A DNA stretch of 13,064 nt, taken from contig JAEUVW010000038.1 in assembly GCA_016786525.1 (NCBI GenBank), positions 1 through 13,064 on the forward strand, in the 5' to 3' direction. The DNA comes from Chitinophagaceae bacterium. Lineage in GTDB: Bacteria > Bacteroidota > Bacteroidia > Chitinophagales > Chitinophagaceae. Of this stretch, positions 5,903 through 13,064 are shown in pieces. How positions within the stretch are numbered: the stretch's first letter is position 1; every line of letters starts with the position of its first letter. The notes under the pieces were generated by a model. The model had not been told where the DNA came from. It made no database searches and saw nothing but the letters and a program-made list of their open reading frames with translations. The position numbers were made by a program, and so were the translations under genes.

Positions 5903-6196
5903 TTATTTCTTTGGCGCTTTTGCTTTAGCTACTTGTTCGCTGAGTTCTTTCCCGGCTTTGAACTTTGCAACTTTTGTCGCCTTGATTTTAATGGTAGCGC
6001 CCGTCTGGGGATTACGGCCATTACGTGCTGCACGCTGGGAAACAGAGAAGGTTCCAAATCCGACAAGCGTTACGGTATCACCTTTTTTAAGTGTCGTGAT
6101 AACGGTGCTCATAAAGGAATCCAATGTTGCGCCGGCTTGTACTTTTGTAATGCCCGCATCTTTAGCTAACTGATCTATTAATTCTGCTTTGTTCAT
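5903..6196 (-). CDS. HU family DNA-binding protein
   Basis: Small histone-like nucleoid protein of 97 residues that bends and compacts DNA, working as a dimer. The order of elements is typical: helices MNKAELIDQLAKDAGITKVQAGATLDSF (first 28), second helix to about residue 37, KKGDTVTLVGFGTFSV strand pair, then the DNA-embracing arm with QRAARNGRNPQTG, whose RNP proline is the residue that wedges between base pairs, and IKIKATKVAKFKAGKEL. The C-terminal tail VAKAKAPKK is basic and slightly longer than in minimal HU. The gene has a perfect -7 box upstream and its own terminator. IHF and HU cannot be separated firmly by sequence alone, but the arm and length favour HU. It sits beside a decayed integrase, yet it looks like an ordinary intact gene. 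Confidence 0.95.
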   Translation of the reverse strand: MNKAELIDQLAKDAGITKVQAGATLDSFMSTVITTLKKGDTVTLVGFGTFSVSQRAARNGRNPQTGATIKIKATKVAKFKAGKELSEQVAKAKAPKK

Positions 6197-6228
6197 ACTT
6201 GTAAAATATTGGGTTAGAAAATAGGATT

Positions 6229-6236
6229 CAAATATA
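6229..6236 (-). promoter_or_regulatory. -7 box of the HU gene
   Basis: TATATTTG on the minus strand is a full match to TAnnTTTG, 32 bases before the ATG. The leader in between is A/T-rich without a Shine-Dalgarno sequence. Confidence 0.55.
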
Positions 6237-6366
6237 TGGATAAATCACGTCAGGGAGCCACACTTCAAAAACTCAGTGTCCAGAGCAAATTTCCAGCGGT
6301 CATATACCATTTTTTTGCTGAAACTATTTCGCGGGTGAGCGATAGTATAACTCCTGCTGTATTAGA

Positions 6367-6816
6367 TCAGTGAATGATCTGAAGCCGGTAAACCTTTACA
6401 TCACCATCTGTATTGATTTTAAGCAGGTAGGTGCCGGAAACAAGAGTGCTGACATCTATGTGATTGGCAGTTCCGCTAAGCAAAGCGCCTCCCGATAGTA
6501 CCTGTCCTGCCGCATTGACCAATTCATCCTGAATCTGCCCGCCCCGGCTGCCCGGAACGATTATTACCTGCTGTGTTGCAGGATTAGGGTAGAATATCAG
6601 GCTTTGCTCCCCCTGTTTCCCAAACCTGATCATTCTTACAGGAGTATAACTATAGGTGCCATCCCATTCTACGATTTTCAGGCGATACAAATTTATTGCG
6701 CTTAAAGGTTGCCTGTCCCAAAAGGTATAAGCATATGCGTTACCCTGAGCGGTAACACTGCCAATGCAGGGGTATCTGCTTTCAGATACAATACCGACCC
6801 TGAAGGATTGTAACAA
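6367..6816 (-). pseudogene. Orphan C-terminal fragment of a T9SS-secreted protein
   Basis: The frame carries only the end of a larger secreted protein. IGSVTAQGNAYAYTFWDRQP and then INLYRLKIVEWDGTYSYTPV form the last part of the beta-sandwich domain that usually precedes sorting domains in Bacteroidota. After it comes a T9SS type A sorting domain: FYPNPATQQVIIV, LVNAAGQVL, VDVS-like HIDVSTLVSGTYLLKI and the final VYRLQIIH. The readable frame opens after a TAG at 6835-6837 and the only long start is a TTG at 6816. There is no signal peptide or catalytic part, and the reading frame upstream turns A/T-rich and non-coding. It is most likely a truncated relic. The same layout ends the large protein at 8669-13064, so both derive from the same general class. 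Confidence 0.75.
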
Positions 6817-6938
6817 AAAATGGTATTTTTTGTGCTATAGAAAAAAAGCTGCAATTTTCCAATGAACAAAGAAGAAGAGCATGATGAGTGCTTGATAGGA
6901 AGACATGCGATCAATCGAAAATAAAAAATCAAAAAGCA

Positions 6939-7310
6939 ATGAATCTGAAATTTGAAGCAGGCATTAATATAGCTGTAAAAATCCCAAAAGGGAAGTATGA
7001 AAAAACAGTATCCTTCTATCGTGACATCTTAAAATTGGAGGTTACAGAAAAGCCAATTGATAACCCCACGGTATCACGCACACACGAAGTGAAATTTGGG
7101 CACAATATTATTTGGCTGGATTGCGTGGACAACTACACGCACTCCGAAACCTGGTTGCAACTGACAGTTCCGGATGTAGAAAAAGCAACAAGTTATTTGC
7201 AATCTAAGGGTACGGAAACCTGCGACGAAATAGAAGAATTGCCTGCTAACATGCATTGGATAACGGATCCTGCGGGCACTGTTTTTAATTTGCAGGAAAG
7301 AAAATCCTGA
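6939..7310 (+). CDS. VOC (glyoxalase/bleomycin resistance/dioxygenase) family protein
   Basis: A single-domain member of the vicinal oxygen chelate superfamily with 123 residues from the ATG at 6939. The upstream extension to 6888 has no family resemblance and would start at TTG. Visible elements are a first strand FEAGINIAVKI, helix KTVSFYRDILKLEV (23-35, the standard FYxxxLGxxV-like segment), strand HEVKFGHNIIWLD (49-61), ETWLQLTVPDVEKATSYLQSKG and the terminal HWITDPAGTVFNLQE (106-120), whose final glutamate is where the family places a metal ligand. Such proteins act as glyoxalases, dioxygenases or drug-binding proteins; nothing here selects one, and the usual N-terminal His or Glu ligand is not evident. 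No clear promoter box was seen. The gene stands alone among relics. Confidence 0.85.
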   Translation: MNLKFEAGINIAVKIPKGKYEKTVSFYRDILKLEVTEKPIDNPTVSRTHEVKFGHNIIWLDCVDNYTHSETWLQLTVPDVEKATSYLQSKGTETCDEIEELPANMHWITDPAGTVFNLQERKS

Positions 7311-7721
7311 AGAAGTCAAAAGATGTAGAAAGTGAAAAGGCAGCAGCTACGTGAAGCAGAGTCGTTTGCAGTGCCTTGCTTTTGTAAAAAGGCCCGGGTG
7401 GTTTGGTTCAGCAATTGATAGCGAAACGGTTCATAAGGAAGCATCTTGTTTTGACAATGCGACATGTTTAGTTGTGCAAAACCAGAAAGCGATTGCCGCA
7501 GGCTTTTCGTATACTGCCAGGAGCTGCCTGCTTGCGGACCGTATTCATTTGCTACCGGATCTTTAGACGACTTATATAGAGACCTGTCACCGCAAACCGG
7601 AGTTGATCCGGGTTTAGTGTAGGCATGAAGGGTGACAATTACTGCAAGCGTGATGCTTACAGGATGATTAAGCGTAAATTAACATTCGACACTCTTTCTA
7701 TATAATACAATACTGTAATTT
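7311..7721. other. Stretch of about 410 bases without a recognisable gene
   Basis: A plus frame from GTG 7351 to 7566 (71 residues) and a longer minus frame from 7678 to 7316 (120 sense codons, no ATG, GTG or TTG near its beginning) overlap here. I recognise neither. The minus frame starts with a hydrophobic stretch like ITLAVIVTLHA and could be a gene that lost its start. An imperfect hairpin lies at 7594-7615 (AAACC...GGTTT). Nothing firmer can be said. Confidence 0.35.
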
Positions 7722-7729
7722 TAGTTTTG
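7722..7729 (+). promoter_or_regulatory. -7 box of the small basic protein gene
   Basis: TAGTTTTG fully matches TAnnTTTG, 66 bases before the ATG at 7796. The inverted repeat GGAACG (7729-7734) and CGTTCC (7742-7747) lies across the expected transcription start and could act as an operator or a leader hairpin. Confidence 0.55.
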
Positions 7730-7795
7730 GAACGCGAACGCCGTTCCAGTGGACATTCATCTAATTTTTCAATCACAATTAAAAAAACAAATGCA

Positions 7796-8056
7796 ATGAA
7801 AAAACTGATCATTCTCTTTTTAGCGGTATTGGGATTCACCACTAGTTTCGCACAGTCAAGCCCTGCAGCGAAAAAGCAGGTAACGCAAACGGTAACAGAG
7901 ACAAAAAAGACGGTAAAGCAGGAAGGTGATAAAATGAAAAAAGACGGCACGCCGGACATGAGATACAAAGAAAATAAGGAAGCGGTAAAAAAGGAAACAG
8001 TGCATCTTAAAAAAGACGGCACACCAGACAAAAGATATAAGGAAAACAAGAAATAG
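7796..8056 (+). CDS. Small exported basic protein with two KKDGTPDxRYKENK motifs
   Basis: The ATG at 7796 gives 86 residues beginning with a textbook signal peptide (MKKLIILFLAVLGFTTSFAQ, cleavage after Gln20). The mature part is very basic and polar: a Thr/Lys/Gln-rich helix-like stretch (residues 21-46), then MKKDGTPDMRYKENK at 47-61 and LKKDGTPDKRYKENK at 71-85, 24 residues apart. The gene ends directly after the second copy. The frame is open upstream to 7727, but that extension would lie ahead of the signal peptide and across the transcription start. Similar short motifs occur in small exported proteins of Bacteroidota as I recall; no function is known to me. It has its own promoter and terminator, which argues that it is a real gene. 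Confidence 0.82.
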   Translation: MKKLIILFLAVLGFTTSFAQSSPAAKKQVTQTVTETKKTVKQEGDKMKKDGTPDMRYKENKEAVKKETVHLKKDGTPDKRYKENKK

Positions 8057-8068
8057 CCTGCATCAGCA

Positions 8069-8103
8069 AAAGTCCCGGTCACTGACCGGGACTTTCTTTT
8101 TTT
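8069..8103 (+). terminator. Rho-independent terminator of the small basic protein gene
   Basis: AAAGTCCCGGTC (8069-8080) pairs perfectly with GACCGGGACTTT (8084-8095) around the loop ACT and is followed by CTTTTTTT. Confidence 0.92.
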
Positions 8104-8358
8104 AGGATACTTGCCCCAAAGGAAGACAATATGCATCCCTCTGTCATGAGGTTATGCCCTCTTCCAAATATTAGAATTGGGCAAGCGCCAATCCGGCTTC
8201 TGAAATACCTGTTCCTGTTTTGCATGATGTTGCAGGAAGTTTGGTATTGGGCTTAGCTCTAGGAAACTGCACCCGGTTTGTAGGATGCCGCAGGGCTGAT
8301 CTACACTGGCTTGCGTGGCTCAGCAGAGCCAGCAGAGAAGTGTCGTTGTGGAAGTGCC

Positions 8359-8556
8359 TTAAAGTAGTGCTCCCTTGAGGAGCAATAGGATGTCATTCCT
8401 CCCGGGAGGGAGTGTTTTCATTGCTTCCTCGAGTTCTGTGCCTGATGCAGATTGGACAATTAGGGCAAATGCCTCCCTGCCCAGGTCATCGTACATTACT
8501 ACAATCGGCGATGGGGACTCCTTTGAATACTTGGCTAATTCAACTGTGAACATCAT
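8359..8556 (-). pseudogene. Probable decayed T9SS sorting-domain fragment
   Basis: A 65-codon frame with MFTVELAKYSKESPSPIV, then VVMYDDLGREAFALIVQSAS and MKTLPPGRNDILLLLKG. The run YDxLGREvF...GTELE..MKTLPPG matches the middle of a T9SS type A sorting domain (YDxLGRxV ... LxxGxYxL). The expected PNP motif at the front is altered and the end after LPPG is off-pattern, so this looks like a broken remnant. The ATG at 8556 has in-frame stops just upstream, no signal peptide and no promoter box, and it sits behind the terminator of the large gene. It could instead be a small unrelated gene. Confidence 0.45.
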
Positions 8557-8576
8557 GGCTTATCCTTATTATTCAA

Positions 8577-8620
8577 AAAATAGTGGATAGCTGATTGTGC
8601 TTTTAACTATCCACTATTTT
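8577..8620 (-). terminator. Rho-independent terminator of the large secreted-protein gene
   Basis: AAAATAGTGGATAG (8577-8590) pairs perfectly over 14 bp with CTATCCACTATTTT (8607-8620), with a 16-base loop. On the minus strand the stem ends in TTTTTTG. It lies 49 bases beyond the stop codon at 8669. Confidence 0.82.
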
Positions 8621-8668
8621 GCTCTTCATCGCTTCCGGCATCTATCTCTTACCGGCTGGCAGCTATGA

Positions 8669-11600
8669 CTATTTTTTCGTCACTTTCATTGTTTGTGTAT
8701 CACCGTTCTGGTCCAGGATGCGGATCATATACAGGCCGGCATTGAGACCACTCATGTCCACAGCCGTACCGGAAGCCAGCTGGTTCAGCTGCAGGACCAT
8801 CCTTCCTTCACTGTTGTAGAGCGCTACTTCACTCATCACAGAGCCATCGCTGGTGCTCAGGAACAGCTTATCAGTCACCGGGTTGGGCTGCAGGCTGATC
8901 GTATAAGAAGCCGCATGGTCAAACGTCAGCTTGCGCACCTGGCTGTAGGTAAAGTTGTCCGCGCTGCTGATCTTCAGCTTGTAATACTGAAGCCCGCTGC
9001 GGTTGGTATGCAGGTAGCTGTAATGGTTGGTGATACCACCCTTTCCTTTGGCCTGCTGACGGTCTGCTACAGTCCAGTGCTGGCCATCCGTACTGTTCAG
9101 CAGCTGGTACACAACAGGCTCCTGCTCGATAGCCGTTTCCCAGCTCAGGAAGGCGTCGCGGCCCTGCTTGAACGCATTGAAGCTGATCAGCTCGATTGGC
9201 AGTTCAAACGCATTGATGATGGGGATATTCACCGCCGCAACATTGCTCTTGTTGCTGCTGTTGTCCGTGCTGGAGTACAGGAAGCTCACTACAGGAGAAT
9301 GCACCAAAGTGTCGGGTGTAAAACTTAACCTGCTGATCTCCGTGCCGCTCAGTACCGTACCGGGTTGTACCGGAGTACAGCCGGTAGACGGCGGTGTGGC
9401 GCACAACCGGAGTACCCCCTGGTCCGGCGTAGGTACCGTCAGAATCGTATAGCTCACCACAGTACCATCTGCATCCGTGGAAGACAGGGGATTCAGCGTC
9501 ACCGGGCCGGACATACGGTTGATGCCGGGATTGTTGATGTTGCTGGCATAGGGCGGGTTGTTCACCACAGGGATGGTCACCGTAGCCGTATTGCTGATGT
9601 TGCTGTCATTGTCCTTATTGGTATAGTTGAACGTGGCAATACCGGTAAAATCAGGGTTGGGCGTAAAGAGCAGGGAGCCGACCTGTGCAGGCGTCAGTAC
9701 CGTACCGACCGCTACGGCCGTACCGCAGCCGGCAGGAGCTGCCGTACAATAGGTCAGTGTGCCATGGCTGGGAGCAGGGATACTGGTAAGGGTATAGTTC
9801 ACCACAGAGCCATCGGCATCAGAACCGCTCAGTGCTGTCGTCAGCGCGGCGGTAGCCGTGCTGCTGATCGGGGCATTGTTGTAGCTGTTCGCTACCGGGG
9901 GCTGGCCTACCCGCATCGCATTGGTGCCGATCACCGGAACAGTATAAGTGGCCGGCTGGCTTTGCTGGTGGTTGTTATCTACTGTCGTGAACGTAAATAC
10001 ATAGTCACCGGTGAAGCCACTGTTCGGTGTAAACCGGATCGTGGCGGCCTGAGCCGGTGTCAGGTTACTCACACCGGACGAGCCGATAGTGGTCAGCGCA
10101 CAGCCGGGGCCCGGCGTGACACAATATTGCAGGGTGCCGGATGAGGCCGGGGGAACGGTAACAATATTGAAGGAATCAACCGTACCATCCGCATCGTTAC
10201 CCGTCAGCGGGGACAACAGGGTTGGTGTGCTCACCGTGTTCAGGATCGCTGCTACACTGGTGGGATTAGCCACAGGCGGGTTGTTGACCACCGGGATGCG
10301 GTAAGTAGCCGGAGCGCTGGTCAGCGGCGTGCCATTGTTGTCGGTAGCTGTATAGGTAAACGAGGATGTGCCTACGAAGCCAGGCGCCGGGTCAAATTTG
10401 AGGGTCGCTGCCTGGGCCGGGCTCAGCGTCATGCCGGTGCTGACGGCAGTGGTGGCGCAGGACGGGCCGGGAGTGGCACAATAGTACAATACCCCTTCAG
10501 ACGCCGGGGGCAGTGTGCCGCCGATCGTATAATGATCGATCAGTCCATCGGGATCTGTACCCAACAGGTTCGGGATCGGTGTTTGTCCCAGGCTGTTGTT
10601 GATGTTTTGCGCTGTAATGTTGGTGGCCACAGGAGGGAAATTACCCCCCACCAGGGTCACCACCGGGATGGTATAAGTGCTGGTGTTGCTGACCAGGCCA
10701 TTATTATCCGTAGCCGTGTAGTTGAACACATAGTCTCCGGTAGCACCCAGTACCGGGTGGAACTTCATCGTCCTCATCTGCTCGGGTGTCAGCGTGGTAG
10801 TGCCCGCAGCAGGGATGCTGAGGCGCACTCCGGTACAGGTATCAGTACCATTGCTGCAGTAAGACAGGGTTCCCGCAGCTGCAGCAGGAATAGAAGAAAC
10901 GGTGTAGCTCACGACACTTCCGTCTACATCCGCACCCAGCAGGGAAGGGATCTTCACTTTGGCATGCGTATCCAGTACCTGTGCTGTCCTGATGTTTTGC
11001 GTTACAGGAGGATTGTTAAAAACAGGTATCCTGTAATTGGCCACATTGCTGACCAGGGCGTTGGCATCCGTAGCCCGGTAGGTGAAGGAACTGTTGCCGG
11101 TAAACAATTGTGCGGGGTCGAAGTAAAGACTGGCTGATTGCTCTGGTGTCAGGGTCACCGCAGCCGTGATCTGTGTCAGGCTGCCCAGCGCACATACCGC
11201 AGGCGCGGAAGCACAGTAATACAGCTTTCCTTCGCTTACAGGCGGTACCGTGAGTATCTCATAGCTGCTGATAGCCACCCCGCTGGGGTTGGAAGCCTTC
11301 AGCTGGGGGATCATCCGTGCCGTATCGCTGCTGTTCAGCGCCGGGGCAATGATGTTGCTGGCCACAGGCGGGATCAGGGTAAACGGAATCGTCGCATTGG
11401 CCGTAGCCGGGCTCTCAAAGCCGGCATTATCGATCACCCGGAACGGGATGACAGAGGTGACTGCGCCGTCAATAGGGTCTAAAGCCACTACAGTACCCGC
11501 TACAGTATAAGTAACACCTGCTCCGGGCCATGTTCCGGCAGTATAGGTAGTTCCCCCGATCGTGATGCTGGTGGCATTGGAGGGGAAGCCCGTGATGTGT

Positions 11601-13064
11601 ATCCTGGAAATGGTACCCAGTGTATCAATACCGGTAAAGGCAGAGCTGATCGGTGAAGTATTCGTTCCGCCGGGATTGACACGCATATTTAAGCTTGCAG
11701 ACACCGGTGCAGGTAATTGCTGCACCCCAAAGTTCACATTCGTCTTGTTGCCTTGCAGCGGTACGGCGATCCTGCCGTCTGCAGCACCCGTATCTACGCC
11801 GACAGAAGCGGTAATACCGATCTGTTCGCCGGTAAAGACCCAGTTGGCGGGCAGCACGGTGGCCGGAGCCAGCTTAAATAAAGTATCAGCCTGCGTCGTC
11901 ACTTTTACATAATAGTTACCGAACGGATAGCCGACAAAAGTGAAGGTATCGCCGACAATGGCTTTGGTTTCGATCACGTAACCGCCTTCGTCCAGCAGGT
12001 CAACATACATGGGAGTCGTGCGTATGCTGCTCATAGCCGTACCGTTGACCAGGTTGTCCGTCATACCGTTATTATCGTTGAGCAGTTTACCCCCGATATT
12101 GTAGGCCCCGGCCCCGCAGTTGGACACATTGCCGCTCAGGGTAAATGTAGTCACATTACCGTCAGCACTGCCATTGGCCCTGGAGCCACCGCGGTTCCGT
12201 CCGGCAAAGTAGAAGCTGGGGTTCGTCTTGGAGAAAATGATCGTTTCATAACCGCCCATCTCAAAGTTGCTGGCATCGTTGGCCGGGATACCGGAGGCGA
12301 CAGTAGGAGTGATCAGGTCTGTAGCACTGCCTGCGCCCAGCATACCGTTGGTATTGGCACCCCAGAGGTACACGTTACCGGTAAGCAGTATCGCTCCTGC
12401 GCTGTAGAATCCGTCAGCAAAAGGATTGTTTGTGGACATCTTCCGCACACCGGTCAGCGATACCAGGCCCCATGTGGCCGATACCGTCGTAGATGTAGGC
12501 GTAGCATTACCTAAGGCCCCATTGGCATTGCTGCCGATGCAATAGACCTTATTGTTGGCGCCGACAATGTATTGTACCGCAGGCAAAGCACCGGATTGGA
12601 TGATCTCCGCAGAGCGGGGTTTCATACCCGGTGTAAAGTCGCTGTGCAGGCTCATCAGTGCCGCCCGCTGCCTGTTGGTGGCCGCAGAGCCGTCACCGAG
12701 AAAGATATTGTCACCCCACACATAGGCAGAGCCGGAAGACGTGATGGCCAAAGCAGCCGTACCGCCAAAGCTCAGCTCGACCACACCGGCCAGTGCAGAT
12801 CCGCCGGAGTTCAATACCCTGTGCCAGGCCGTATCCAGTACGGTAGTCGTACTGTCGCCGTATACCCTGGGAGAGCAAACACTACCCGGGCCTGCTTTGA
12901 CCCATACATTACCCGATGTGGTCACCAGGGCAATCCCACCCCTGGAGGAGCGGATAAAGCTTGTTGTCGCAGCCGTGACGCCGGAAGGCAGGTTCAGGCT
13001 GGTAATGGGTACGGAGTTCAGGCGCTGTGTCTGTATCGTGTTGGCACTGTAGCCCCAGCCCCAG
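8669..13064 (-). CDS. Very large multidomain T9SS-secreted surface protein (RCC1-like, SdrD B-like, six cadherin-like repeats), 5' end outside the window
   Basis: The frame is open to the right edge (about 1,464 residues visible), so the GTG at 12925 is not the real start. Domains from the N-terminal side: RCC1-like repeats down to about 12170 (WGWGYSANT, AYVWGDN, VYCIGSNANGALGNA, VYLWGANTNGMLGAG); an SdrD B-like domain at about 12135-11715 (LLNDNNGMTDNLVNG, YVDLLDEGG, GNYYVKV); an Ig-like segment to about 11375; six tandem repeats at about 11375-9215 with NPPVA, DADGxVxxYTI, a YC-x6-C pair, LTPAQAA, FTG and FTYTATDNN; a beta domain LPIELISFNAF at about 9215-8920; and a sorting domain LQPNPVTDKLFLS to MKVTKK. 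Export by T9SS to the surface or medium is inferred from that C terminus. Adhesion or matrix binding is likely for such architecture; no catalytic domain is visible in this part. Confidence 0.92.
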   Translation of the reverse strand, partial: WGWGYSANTIQTQRLNSVPITSLNLPSGVTAATTSFIRSSRGGIALVTTSGNVWVKAGPGSVCSPRVYGDSTTTVLDTAWHRVLNSGGSALAGVVELSFGGTAALAITSSGSAYVWGDNIFLGDGSAATNRQRAALMSLHSDFTPGMKPRSAEIIQSGALPAVQYIVGANNKVYCIGSNANGALGNATPTSTTVSATWGLVSLTGVRKMSTNNPFADGFYSAGAILLTGNVYLWGANTNGMLGAGSATDLITPTVASGIPANDASNFEMGGYETIIFSKTNPSFYFAGRNRGGSRANGSADGNVTTFTLSGNVSNCGAGAYNIGGKLLNDNNGMTDNLVNGTAMSSIRTTPMYVDLLDEGGYVIETKAIVGDTFTFVGYPFGNYYVKVTTQADTLFKLAPATVLPANWVFTGEQIGITASVGVDTGAADGRIAVPLQGNKTNVNFGVQQLPAPVSASLNMRVNPGGTNTSPISSAFTGIDTLGTISRIHITGFPSNATSITIGGTTYTAGTWPGAGVTYTVAGTVVALDPIDGAVTSVIPFRVIDNAGFESPATANATIPFTLIPPVASNIIAPALNSSDTARMIPQLKASNPSGVAISSYEILTVPPVSEGKLYYCASAPAVCALGSLTQITAAVTLTPEQSASLYFDPAQLFTGNSSFTYRATDANALVSNVANYRIPVFNNPPVTQNIRTAQVLDTHAKVKIPSLLGADVDGSVVSYTVSSIPAAAAGTLSYCSNGTDTCTGVRLSIPAAGTTTLTPEQMRTMKFHPVLGATGDYVFNYTATDNNGLVSNTSTYTIPVVTLVGGNFPPVATNITAQNINNSLGQTPIPNLLGTDPDGLIDHYTIGGTLPPASEGVLYYCATPGPSCATTAVSTGMTLSPAQAATLKFDPAPGFVGTSSFTYTATDNNGTPLTSAPATYRIPVVNNPPVANPTSVAAILNTVSTPTLLSPLTGNDADGTVDSFNIVTVPPASSGTLQYCVTPGPGCALTTIGSSGVSNLTPAQAATIRFTPNSGFTGDYVFTFTTVDNNHQQSQPATYTVPVIGTNAMRVGQPPVANSYNNAPISSTATAALTTALSGSDADGSVVNYTLTSIPAPSHGTLTYCTAAPAGCGTAVAVGTVLTPAQVGSLLFTPNPDFTGIATFNYTNKDNDSNISNTATVTIPVVNNPPYASNINNPGINRMSGPVTLNPLSSTDADGTVVSYTILTVPTPDQGVLRLCATPPSTGCTPVQPGTVLSGTEISRLSFTPDTLVHSPVVSFLYSSTDNSSNKSNVAAVNIPIINAFELPIELISFNAFKQGRDAFLSWETAIEQEPVVYQLLNSTDGQHWTVADRQQAKGKGGITNHYSYLHTNRSGLQYYKLKISSADNFTYSQVRKLTFDHAASYTISLQPNPVTDKLFLSTSDGSVMSEVALYNSEGRMVLQLNQLASGTAVDMSGLNAGLYMIRILDQNGDTQTMKVTKK

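Noticed and set aside
6237..6366. Possible coding remnant between HU and the T9SS fragment
   Set aside because: Only short frames with stops on both strands. Nothing recognisable.
7351..7566. 71-residue plus ORF with a GTG start
   Set aside because: No promoter box, signal peptide or family motif is visible, and a longer minus frame overlaps it. It is reported only as part of the unassigned stretch.
8103..8358. Possible gene in the 250 bases between the basic-protein terminator and the sorting-domain fragment
   Set aside because: A minus frame of about 75 codons ends at a TAA near 8170 but has no start codon and no recognisable motif, so I do not call it.
9365..10144. 259-residue and other long plus-strand ORFs inside the large surface gene (also 8693-9328 and 10532-11137)
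   Set aside because: They are antisense frames of a repetitive, stop-poor coding region. Their Arg/Gly/His-rich periodic composition follows from the repeats on the other strand.
9215..11375. Tandem periodicity that might suggest a CRISPR-like or satellite array
   Set aside because: The period of about 360 bases is a protein-level repeat in one open frame. DNA identity between copies is low and no short direct repeats with spacers exist.

Overview
The window looks like chromosome from a Bacteroidota species, most probably a Chitinophagaceae (Chitinophaga-like) bacterium. This is inferred from gene content and signals, not from a database match. The grounds are promoters of the Bacteroidota type (-7 box TAnnTTTG) in front of several genes, A-rich leaders without Shine-Dalgarno sequences, type IX secretion (T9SS) C-terminal sorting domains, a DUF4294 protein, a NamZ-type exo-muramidase, a GGGP synthase-like (PcrB family) protein, and a tyrosine-recombinase remnant of the Bacteroidota kind.

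Positions 1-5510 form a compact housekeeping block. A SlyD-like FKBP isomerase (minus) has its own terminator and is divergent from a secreted DUF1343/NamZ exo-N-acetylmuramidase (plus). NamZ converges on, and overlaps by 4 bases, a GGGP synthase family gene (minus). The mechanosensitive channel mscL (minus) lies upstream of that gene, and a secreted coiled-coil protein (plus) is divergent from mscL and ends at a strong terminator. Then come a DUF4294 protein and the TatD metallohydrolase. Each of these two has a -7 box with the same 8-nt spacing to the start codon, which implies nearly leaderless transcripts and moves the DUF4294 start to a GTG at 3870. A tRNA-Ser(GGA) with promoter and terminator closes the block.

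Positions 5511-8640 are different: gene-poor and rich in debris. Directly behind the tRNA-Ser lies a decayed C-terminal part of a Bacteroidota tyrosine recombinase, the scar of an element that probably once integrated at this tRNA. Next come an HU-family DNA-binding gene, an orphan C-terminal fragment of a T9SS-secreted protein, a small VOC/glyoxalase-like gene, about 400 bases without a recognisable gene, an 86-residue secreted basic protein with two copies of a KKDGTPDxRYKENK motif, and another probable sorting-domain fragment.

Positions 8669-13064 hold the 3' part of one very large minus-strand gene that runs off the right edge. Its product has, in order, RCC1-like repeats, an SdrD B-like domain, an Ig-like segment, six cadherin/CshA-like repeats of about 120 residues each with a conserved cysteine pair, a pre-sorting beta domain and a T9SS sorting domain. 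It is probably a cell-surface or secreted adhesin-like protein.

I found no CRISPR array, no complete insertion sequence and no recognisable defence or biosynthetic cluster. The least obvious signals are the hidden integrase relic, the repeated promoter/start arrangement and the cysteine-paired repeats.
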